The notes beneath the pieces are model-generated. The model was not told where the DNA came from. It was given only the letters and a program-made list of their open reading frames with translations, and did no database searches. From Hyphococcus luteus (lineage in GTDB: Bacteria; Pseudomonadota; Alphaproteobacteria; Caulobacterales; Parvularculaceae), in contig NZ_PJCH01000005.1 of the NCBI RefSeq assembly GCF_002943565.1, positions 682,001 through 746,000 of the forward strand: 64,000 bases of DNA, given 5' to 3'. Position numbers and translations under genes: made by a program. This document shows positions 25,410 through 32,215 of the stretch, piece after piece (within the stretch, counting starts at the first letter, position 1; each line of letters begins with the position of its first letter).

Positions 25410-25871
25410 CTCCCTTACCGTTTGATCCTGTGATGTTGGCCGGAGGGCGCATCAGAGGCGACCGTTGTTCTATTTTTAGTTGTTCCGCCAATATACAGTA
25501 TGAGTCAAGTAAAGACGCACGCCGCCACGCCTTCGGCGGCGTCGACCGTCGTCTTCGGGAAGTTCGACTCAATTGGCTCTGAGGCCACCTGTCATGGACG
25601 CATTTACAACCAGCGGGATGATCCTGCATTGCGTGCGAGATGCGGCGTGTCGTCAGGCAAGTGAAAAAATAATGCTGCGGCAGGTTGTCGGCAGCGCGGG
25701 AGTCTGATCGCGAGCGTGCGCGATGGCGCGAGCGAACGTGTTGAGGAGACAGGCAAAATTTGCCGATGGATCGATCGCAAACACAAAACTTGTCTTTGCA
25801 CCGGGGCAGCAACTCTAAAGAGTAGGCGCGCGCGGTTGAAAGCGCTTCCATGCCATGTTTGGAGGCTGGCG
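25410..25871. other. Gap with regulatory sequence shared by two FseA-like genes
   Basis: Within about 110 bases upstream of copy 1 (25410-25520), the minus strand reads TTTACTTGACTCAT, then AACAACTAAAAATAGAACAA. Nearly the same two blocks precede copy 2 at 27175-27240. They are probable promoter or operator elements. The rest of the gap holds no convincing gene. Confidence 0.5.
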
Positions 25872-26093
25872 ATGAGAGCGGCATTATGGGCTTGCGACGA
25901 TATTCTGGTGGATCTTGAAGACCGCGACGTCACCGTCCGGTTCGTCCATTTCAAAACCCATGCGACGGTTACGGTTGCATTGCGGATCAACGCCCGAGCG
26001 CTCGACACATCGGTCGAAGAACTCAAGCGCAGGGTGGAAGCGCTGGCGGGCGACTGTGTCAGCGATCTTGCCTCGTTTCTCGATGGAGGGTGA
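25872..26093 (+). CDS. Small hypothetical protein (73 aa)
   Basis: Starts MRAALWACDDILVDLEDRD, with GGAGG correctly spaced upstream. It alternates beta and helical segments (DVTVRFVHFKTHATVTVALRI, then SVEELKRRVEALAG). It is soluble, with no known domain. The upstream extension of the same frame lacks a start signal. It lies alone between two FseA-like genes on the opposite strand. Confidence 0.55.
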   Translation: MRAALWACDDILVDLEDRDVTVRFVHFKTHATVTVALRINARALDTSVEELKRRVEALAGDCVSDLASFLDGG

Positions 26094-26106
26094 GCGAACG
26101 CCGTTT

Positions 26107-26229
26107 TCACGCAGCGAAGACGGCGAAATACAGAACCGCAATCACAAGGATCGCGACGAGTATCCAGAAGGCGCGCGGCGGCGGTGCGGGGGTATAATCG
26201 CCGCTTCGATCCCTGTCCCATCCGCTCAT
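26107..26229 (-). CDS. Tiny single-pass membrane protein (40 aa)
   Basis: MSGWDRDRSGDYTPAPPPRA followed by one membrane helix (FWILVAILVIAVLYFAVFAA) reaching the C-terminus. A GGA element lies before the ATG. The sharp split between polar N-terminus and clean membrane helix is unlikely by chance in GC-rich DNA. Role unknown. It converges with the 73 aa gene. Confidence 0.45.
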   Translation of the reverse strand: MSGWDRDRSGDYTPAPPPRAFWILVAILVIAVLYFAVFAA

Positions 26230-26301
26230 GGCTGTTTTCCGTGACTTTGACTCAACAGGCGCGGCGAGGGGGCGAGGATTTGTTGGCGCCCCCGCCCCGT
26301 C

Positions 26302-27132
26302 TTAGCGCGCGAATGGGTCGGCGAGAAGCAGCTCGTGGGCGTATCCGCCATCGCGCAGCGCTTCGGCCTTTTTCACGAGATATCGAAGCGTATGTTTCAT
26401 GGACGGCCCGTTCCATTCCTCGCGCACGCGGTCTGATCCGTAAAGGGCGTTGGCGATGTCCTTGCGCGATCCGCCGAGGGCCAGGCAATCGAGCGCAATC
26501 AGCCCGTCCCGCAACACCTGGGTCGTCTTGGTCCATTTCGGCTCAGCCGGGCCCGGCGGATCGTTGTAGACCCGGAACGCCGCCTCAAGGAGTTTGAGGC
26601 GGCGGGCATATCCGTCCATGTCGTCGATGATGAGTTTGATCCGGACCGGCTGGTCGCCGAGAAGGGACACGCCCGAACAGCGATGCTGAATCACGGCGCC
26701 GTTGCATCGCACGAGAAGATATTCCGGGCCGGTGTAATCGGTGACATGGGTGAAGGTGGAAATCAGCGTTACGCGGTCCCAGAGTTCGCAAGGCTCATGC
26801 GGCGCGCGGGTGATGCAGTACAGCTCGATCTGGTCGGGGAACGCCGTCCGGTTCCAGACGACTTCGGCGTCGCAGGCGTTGAGATCCGGGTCCGGCATGA
26901 GGACAAGCCCCCAGCGATCCGCGAGCGGCTGGGGCTCCCGGGGGAGCAGGATCTTCGCATCGACGCAAGGGGCGCGCCTGACAGAGATCGCATCATCGCG
27001 GCGAAGCGCAGCGGCGCGCTTGAACTCCGGGTTTCGCCGCAGATACTCCCAAGCCCAGCGGTCCGGGGAAAGGCGCCAGAGATAATCGTATCGGCTGAGT
27101 TCGACGCGATCGCCGAGCGTGAAGTGTTTCAT
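26302..27132 (-). CDS. FseA-like ICE regulator (DUF6499 + DUF2285), copy 2
   Basis: 276 aa, a close relative of copy 1 along its full length (YDYLWRLSPDRWAWEYLRRN, RAPHEPCELWDR, KTTQVLRDGLIALDCLALGG). Both domains are intact and in one frame. The start at 27132 matches the copy 1 start, including AGGGAG next to the ATG; the frame to 27174 runs through the shared upstream sequence. The two copies probably arose by a local duplication that included the promoter, and could act redundantly or as activator and antagonist. Confidence 0.8.
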   Translation of the reverse strand: MKHFTLGDRVELSRYDYLWRLSPDRWAWEYLRRNPEFKRAAALRRDDAISVRRAPCVDAKILLPREPQPLADRWGLVLMPDPDLNACDAEVVWNRTAFPDQIELYCITRAPHEPCELWDRVTLISTFTHVTDYTGPEYLLVRCNGAVIQHRCSGVSLLGDQPVRIKLIIDDMDGYARRLKLLEAAFRVYNDPPGPAEPKWTKTTQVLRDGLIALDCLALGGSRKDIANALYGSDRVREEWNGPSMKHTLRYLVKKAEALRDGGYAHELLLADPFAR

Positions 27133-27717
27133 CTCCCTAACCGCTGCAGCCTCTGAGGCCAGCGGGCGCATCAAAGGCAGGTCTTGTTCTATTTTCAGTT
27201 GTTTGGACGATAATCCGGATGAGTCAAGTAAAGGCGCGCGCCGTACCGGATTCCGATCCAGTCAGAAACGGTCGCTGGAATCATGCAAATGTCGCGCTTT
27301 TTCAGGCATAACGGACGCCGCTCGCCTGCAGCCGTGCGCCGTGGCGCGATCACCGGCCGCCATGAGCATTTCAGCACCAAAATAGGATCACAAAAGAGAT
27401 AACGGTTGATCCAGTGCTTGCGGACAATTCGAGCAAAATCCGCAGCATAAAATACTTGAGCGCCCGGAAAGCTGACTGTAGCATCCAAGCAGGTTAGCTA
27501 CCCCGCTCTGCAAATCCGCAACGGGGCATAAAGGGCCGGGCGCGGCCGGCGGACATTGCAATCCGTCTCCCGCGCGAAGCCCGACAAGAACCCGCTAGCG
27601 ACCTGACAATTCGAACAACAAAGACTCTGCCGGCGCCGCAATCGCGCCTCGCAATGCATTTGCCCGCCTTCAGGTGCGCAAGGCAGCGGCGGTGATTTTT
27701 CAGTGTGGGAATTTGAT
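27133..27717. other. 585-base gap before the first lasso locus
   Basis: 27175-27240 holds the conserved upstream blocks shared with FseA-like copy 1. The rest has no convincing gene; a minus frame at 27195-27488 has a poor composition. The last 150 bases must contain the promoter of the TPR-LicD gene, but no clear -35/-10 pair is visible. Confidence 0.4.
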
Positions 27718-29214
27718 ATGGACGACCGTAATTCCAGGCAGCGGCACCGACGGCTTCGAACGCGTTCGCGCCGTAATGTTCGAAGACTGAAGGCGTCGAA
27801 TATCCAGCCGGACGAACAGGACGCCCCGGAACACGAAGCGGCGCCGAGGACCTGGCGTGAGCTGATGGAGGACGGCAAGGCGCTGATGGATGCGGGCCGA
27901 GCTGAGGAAGCGGCATTGTCCTTCTGCTACGCACATGATCTGCGGCCCGATCATGTGGTGACGATCCAGCATCTCGGCGCGGCGCTGTTGCGCGCCGGCG
28001 ATCCCAAACGCGCGCTTGGCTGGTTTGACGAGGGACTTTGGGCCGCGCCGGGCAATCCAATCCTGCTGCACGGCAAGGGCCTCGCCTATCACGCGTTGCG
28101 CGCGCGGGGCCGCGCACTTGAGGCGTTCCGGAGCGTTGTTGCGCGCGACGCGGACGCCTCGGCGTCCTGGCAATCGATCGCGGACCTGACGCCGGACGAG
28201 TGCGAGCGCCTTCATGCGATTGGCGCAGCGGCGGATGCGCTGCTGCGCGCATGCACGCGGCCGACGGCGGGCGCCGAGGATTTCTTCCGCGGCGCGACAG
28301 CTTTGATTGAGGCGCGCCGGTTCGATGAGGCGGTGTGGTTTGTCGAGAAGCATTTTCATTGCTTCGCGGCCCCGCGCATCGCTCATGACAAGCTGGCGAG
28401 CGCGCATTATCGCCGCGGCGCATTCGCGGACGCGTTCTTTCACAAGCTGCGAGCGCTGCAATGCCTCGCGCCGGAAGATGTCGGGTCGGCCGGTGCTGCT
28501 GGTCAGTTCGATCCCGGCGCGGCTCGGGCTGCGCTCGCGGACATCTACGACATACTGGGGGCGGCCGGCGTGCCGGCGTTTCTGGCCGCCGGCACGCTGC
28601 TCGGATTTATGCGGAGCGGCGGGCCGCTGGCACATGACCGGGATATCGATCTCGGCGTCATGCGTGATGATGAGGGCGGCCCCGACATTGCAAAGATCCT
28701 GCGCGAGCATCCAGCGCTGATGCTGCCGCGCGCCGCCCGTCCGGGCGACCGGTATTTCGGTCTGACGCACAAACATGTCGGCATCGATATCTTCCTCTAC
28801 GCGAACGACGACGACGCCGGCGTTTGCGGTTTTTCGGACCACCCCGGCGACATTGAGTGGCGGTTCTCGGCGTTCGACGCCATTGCGCAGCGTTTCAGCG
28901 ACCGGACCTTCCGCATTCCCTCCGGCGCAGAGCGCTATCTGGCGGAAACCTACGGCGCCGACTGGCGTCGCGCTGACAAGGGGTTCGCTTCGGCGATCAG
29001 CTCGCCGGCGCTTTCCGGCGTAGATGACTATGCGCGCGCTTTTTACAGCGTCGCGCGCGCAGAACGCAGCCTGCTGCTTGGCGACCGGGAAAAAGCCGCC
29101 GCGCTGATCGCCCAGTCACCCATAAAAATCGAATTCAACATTCCGCTTTCGGCGCCGCCGGCGATTGCCGCCACGCCCGCCAAAGCGACGAACAGCAATG
29201 ACGCGGAGGCGTAG
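27718..29214 (+). CDS. TPR + LicD/fukutin-like nucleotidyltransferase, lasso locus 1
   Basis: 498 aa. A basic N-terminus, TPR-like repeats (about 40-150) and a helical middle lead to a C-terminal LicD/fukutin-type nucleotidyltransferase-fold domain. It shows FLAAGTLLGFMRSGGPLAHD and then the metal-binding H306-D-R-D309-I-D311. A later block, GDRYFGLTHKHVGIDIFLY, supplies a further Asp pair. LicD-family enzymes transfer phosphocholine, phosphosugar or nucleotidyl groups. A full-length paralogue precedes the second precursor at 40832, so a role in lasso tailoring is inferred. The ATG at 27718 is preferred over the GTG five codons earlier. Confidence 0.75.
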   Translation: MDDRNSRQRHRRLRTRSRRNVRRLKASNIQPDEQDAPEHEAAPRTWRELMEDGKALMDAGRAEEAALSFCYAHDLRPDHVVTIQHLGAALLRAGDPKRALGWFDEGLWAAPGNPILLHGKGLAYHALRARGRALEAFRSVVARDADASASWQSIADLTPDECERLHAIGAAADALLRACTRPTAGAEDFFRGATALIEARRFDEAVWFVEKHFHCFAAPRIAHDKLASAHYRRGAFADAFFHKLRALQCLAPEDVGSAGAAGQFDPGAARAALADIYDILGAAGVPAFLAAGTLLGFMRSGGPLAHDRDIDLGVMRDDEGGPDIAKILREHPALMLPRAARPGDRYFGLTHKHVGIDIFLYANDDDAGVCGFSDHPGDIEWRFSAFDAIAQRFSDRTFRIPSGAERYLAETYGADWRRADKGFASAISSPALSGVDDYARAFYSVARAERSLLLGDREKAAALIAQSPIKIEFNIPLSAPPAIAATPAKATNSNDAEA

Positions 29215-29351
29215 AAAGGCGCAGACGATGCCCTAATCCATTCGTACACGTTCCTTTTTGAAAAAGACCTGGCCAGGCAACCTGCTCCCTCGGCGCGAGA
29301 ATCGTGCGAACCCTATAACTATATATTATATTTAGACTTTTTCCGATTTTC

Positions 29352-29363
29352 CAATTGACTCCC
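29352..29363 (+). promoter_or_regulatory. Conserved 12-mer upstream of precursor 1
   Basis: CAATTGACTCCC starts 99 bases before the precursor ATG. The identical 12-mer starts 91 bases before precursor 2. It contains a TTGACT that could be a -35 box, but no matching -10 is evident, so it may instead be an operator. A very AT-rich stretch lies just upstream (29317-29337). Confidence 0.5.
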
Positions 29364-29450
29364 GGTATTGATGCGCGCACGCTGAAATTGTCTCCGGAGA
29401 CGTTTGAACCCTGAAAAAGGGAAACCCCAAACCAGAAAGGAGGTGCTGAC

Positions 29451-29585
29451 ATGAAAACCAGCAAAGACAATCATCAGTCTGACGACGAATTCGAACCGCT
29501 CGAACTCGGGACGGTTTCGGAAGAAACGAAGGGCGACATTTATCCTGGCGTCGAATCCTTGGATCCGAACAGCAGGATCAACTAA
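29451..29585 (+). CDS. Lasso peptide precursor 1
   Basis: 44 aa. The leader (1-27) contains the conserved stretch FEPLELGTVSEETK, with Thr26 at position -2 and the GxxxxxTxG spacing typical of lasso leaders. The predicted core (28-44) is GDIYPGVESLDPNSRIN: Gly1 would be cyclised to Glu8 to give an 8-residue ring and a 9-residue tail. No other acidic residue lies at ring positions 7-9. AAAGGAGG stands before the ATG. The B and C genes follow directly, separated by a hairpin. The leader is strikingly similar to that of precursor 2 while the core is not. Confidence 0.9.
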   Translation: MKTSKDNHQSDDEFEPLELGTVSEETKGDIYPGVESLDPNSRIN

Positions 29586-29595
29586 GAGGCCGAAT

Positions 29596-29621
29596 GCGAG
29601 GGTGTGAGCTCACACCCTCGC
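29596..29621 (+). terminator. Perfect 26-bp palindrome between precursor 1 and the B gene
   Basis: Two 13-base arms (GCGAGGGTGTGAG and its complement) form a strong stem ten bases after the precursor stop, followed by TCTTCGGTC rather than a clean U-run. Lasso operons often have such a hairpin here. It can protect the precursor mRNA and let only part of transcription reach the maturation genes, giving more precursor than enzyme. Confidence 0.75.
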
Positions 29622-29672
29622 TCTTCGGTCAAACCGAGTCGCAGTCTTTTAGTCCTTCATTGGCAATATGAT

Positions 29673-30362
29673 ATGTTCGAACTCGCACAAAATGCATGTT
29701 CATGCGAAATCGGCGGCACAACGATCATTCTTGACGTTTCGGCGGATAAATTCATCCAAACCAACCAGCGTCAGTCACAGTGGCTTGATGAAATCCTAAC
29801 GCATGACGATCGGAATGGCGCTCTTTCGGATTCGGCTACTCAATTCGCCGAACGACTAATTGCACGAGGAATACTGGTTCGCACAACATCAACAACAAAC
29901 ATGCCGAACCGAATCCGCCAAGAAGCTCCTACTGCATCAATCATGGTGAGAGCGGCTGCGGAGCCCACCCATATCGAATTGCGTCTCCTTGTCACATTCT
30001 GTCGAGCATTGATCGAGTGTTGGGCTTTGGAGCATTTTGAGTCATTTGAAGACCAGGTGCGTGCTGCGAAGAAATGGAGTTTGCGAAACCCAAAGAGCAA
30101 ACCGTGCAACTCTGAAGAGGCCTACTCCGCTATACATGCCTTCCACGCGCTCACCCCATACTTTTTCTCCTTAGAGGATGCGTGCCGCTTCCGAAGCCTC
30201 GTCTTGTTGCGCTATATCTCACTGCTTCGGTATGATGCGAGCTGGGTGTTTGGAGTTCAACTCTCTCCATTCCGCGCTCATTGTTGGGTAGAAAGCCAAC
30301 GGGTCGTGCTGAATGATGAACTTGAGAACATACTAGGCTTTCACCGGATCATGTTGGTGTAG
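29673..30362 (+). CDS. Lasso maturation protein B (RRE + transglutaminase-like protease), locus 1
   Basis: 229 aa from the ATG at 29673. Residues 1-70 are a PqqD-like recognition domain (B1) that should bind the precursor leader. The C-terminal half is the B2 cysteine protease that removes the leader, with Cys171 (DACRFRSL), His203 (FRAHCWVE) and Asp215 (VVLND) as a complete triad. An in-frame GTG at 29604 lies inside the palindrome and is an unlikely start. Alignment with the B protein of locus 2 supports the ATG. C follows 11 bases later. Confidence 0.9.
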   Translation: MFELAQNACSCEIGGTTIILDVSADKFIQTNQRQSQWLDEILTHDDRNGALSDSATQFAERLIARGILVRTTSTTNMPNRIRQEAPTASIMVRAAAEPTHIELRLLVTFCRALIECWALEHFESFEDQVRAAKKWSLRNPKSKPCNSEEAYSAIHAFHALTPYFFSLEDACRFRSLVLLRYISLLRYDASWVFGVQLSPFRAHCWVESQRVVLNDELENILGFHRIMLV

Positions 30363-30373
30363 GGGCCTATATC

Positions 30374-32209
30374 ATGCATGCATTTATCGCCCTCTTATGG
30401 CACGCTGATCATCCCTCAGCGTGCCATTCAGCACACAAATTTTTGGGACGGATGGAGCAGGCCTTCGACGCCGATCACCCATGTATCAAAACTCCCGGCT
30501 TCATGCTGTTCGATCTAGGTTCAAATACCACGCGCGATACCATCATTCGTGTTAACGGGGCTGATCACAAACCGGTCGGCGCCATATTTGGCACGCTCTT
30601 TAGGCGATCTAATGCTCTGGCTCCAAGCCGCCCCATAACGAATTTTGCGCAGGATGAAATGCTACGGCTTTCGCGGTCTAGAAATGAATGCGTGCTATCG
30701 GACTATTGGGGAAGCTACTTGGCATTTCATTCGGATCAAGATGGAGGTTCCGTTATTGCGGATCCAACATCTTCGATTCCTTGCTTCTTCCTAGTGCATC
30801 AGGGGGTATTGATTGTGTTTTCTCACCTAGAGAAATGCACATTCATTGATCCAGAATCACTTTCTCTAAATTATAAATTCGTTTCTGATCTGCTAGCCTA
30901 CGACAAAATTCAAAGCGGAGCGACGGGCTTCAACGAAATCCAGGAACTACGGGGTGGTGAAAAACTGGTATTCCACGGACCAAGGCTATCAAGACATCTG
31001 ATATGGGATCCTCGCGTCATTGCCTCTAACCATATCGCGCCATGTTACGAAGACGCAGCCGCCGAATTGCGCGCAATGACACGGTACGTCGTTCAGTGTT
31101 GGGCCTCCGCATTTGAGCAGACGACTGTGAGTCTGTCGGGTGGGCTTGATTCCTCCATTGTCCTTAGCTGTTTGTCAGATACTCCTTTCGCGTCGAACGT
31201 GCGTGCAATTCACTTCGTGATGGGAACCGATGACCTGACTGAAGTCAAGTTTGCACGGGCCAGTGCCTTAAAAGCAAAATTGCCGCTAAAGGAAATCCAA
31301 TTTGGCGCGCTCAATTTACCGCGGCTAGATAGCCATCCACGGTCAGCGCGACCATTTCGAAAGTTCCTTACTCTCATTCCGAAGCTGGCAGATATTGCCG
31401 ATATTCTGAGTCCCGATTCAGCAATTCTTACTGGACAGGGCGGCGATCACTTGTTCCGAGCCAGAACTACAACGCTGGGCTTTGCAGATTTTCTAATAGA
31501 TAGCGGCGTATCGCGCAACGCGTTGCGCGAATTGTTGAATAGCGCCCGATTGTCCAGAAAATCGATTTGGGCGGTACTGAGGGAAGCAATTCCATCATTG
31601 GCTCTGGGAGCAAGGAAAAGCACGCTGATAACGGGAATCGAGCACGCTTGCACGCCGGTCAACAGGAGTGCGCTCGCTAGCCTAGATCCAAGGACCTGCG
31701 CCCCAGTCTGGGCGTTAGAGGCAAACGGCCTCCCTCCCGCTAAATTTGAACAGGTCAGCACACTGATTCATTTGTTTCTTGTGCGAGAAACTTTAGATCA
31801 GCCATTTCATAGGAATTTTGTTCACCCACTAATATCGCAGCCACTGATCGAATTATGTCTGAGATTGCCTATCTACTTGCTTAGCTGGAACGGCGTTAGC
31901 CGCGGGTTGGTTCGCGAAGCGTTCAAAGGCGAGATTCCCGATTGCGTTCGAACTCGAACGGCAAAGGGAGCATCAACCCAGTTTTTCGTTAAACAGGTAA
32001 CGTCCAATATTGTGGAGTTGAGGGAAGCCCTTCTGAATGGAAGACTTGTCGAAGCGAAATTACTGTCCAGAAACGACGTATCAAAATTTGCGACCGTCGA
32101 ATCTGTGCAAACGCATGAATTTGGGCACAAGATGCTTATCTACTATACAATAGAGGCGTGGCTAAGAAATTGGATCGAAAAATTGGAGAACGTTCGTACA
32201 TCGGCCTAG
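30374..32209 (+). CDS. Lasso cyclase C (asparagine synthetase-like), locus 1
   Basis: 611 aa. Residues 1-200 resemble the glutaminase domain of class B asparagine synthetases but lack the N-terminal catalytic Cys, as usual for lasso C proteins. The synthetase part has the PP-loop SGGLDSS (255-261) for ATP and a later GQGGDHLF. It should adenylate the Glu8 side chain of the core and form the macrolactam with Gly1. It is probably translated from the same mRNA as B. The gene is visibly AT-richer than the nucleotidyltransferase gene before it. Its stop lies six bases from that of the convergent isopeptidase gene. Confidence 0.92.
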   Translation: MHAFIALLWHADHPSACHSAHKFLGRMEQAFDADHPCIKTPGFMLFDLGSNTTRDTIIRVNGADHKPVGAIFGTLFRRSNALAPSRPITNFAQDEMLRLSRSRNECVLSDYWGSYLAFHSDQDGGSVIADPTSSIPCFFLVHQGVLIVFSHLEKCTFIDPESLSLNYKFVSDLLAYDKIQSGATGFNEIQELRGGEKLVFHGPRLSRHLIWDPRVIASNHIAPCYEDAAAELRAMTRYVVQCWASAFEQTTVSLSGGLDSSIVLSCLSDTPFASNVRAIHFVMGTDDLTEVKFARASALKAKLPLKEIQFGALNLPRLDSHPRSARPFRKFLTLIPKLADIADILSPDSAILTGQGGDHLFRARTTTLGFADFLIDSGVSRNALRELLNSARLSRKSIWAVLREAIPSLALGARKSTLITGIEHACTPVNRSALASLDPRTCAPVWALEANGLPPAKFEQVSTLIHLFLVRETLDQPFHRNFVHPLISQPLIELCLRLPIYLLSWNGVSRGLVREAFKGEIPDCVRTRTAKGASTQFFVKQVTSNIVELREALLNGRLVEAKLLSRNDVSKFATVESVQTHEFGHKMLIYYTIEAWLRNWIEKLENVRTSA

Positions 32210-32215
32210 TAATAG

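Noticed and set aside
27195-27488. 97-codon minus frame upstream of the first lasso locus
   Set aside because: Mixed composition without domain or start signal and it crosses the conserved regulatory blocks of the FseA-like gene.
27700-28842. 380-codon minus-strand open frame
   Set aside because: Antisense to the TPR-LicD gene; Arg-rich and without domains, while the plus frame has the LicD motif and a paralogue.
29604-29672. GTG start 23 codons upstream for the locus 1 B gene
   Set aside because: The GTG lies inside the 26-bp palindrome and the extra residues have no counterpart in the locus 2 B protein, which aligns from the ATG at 29673.
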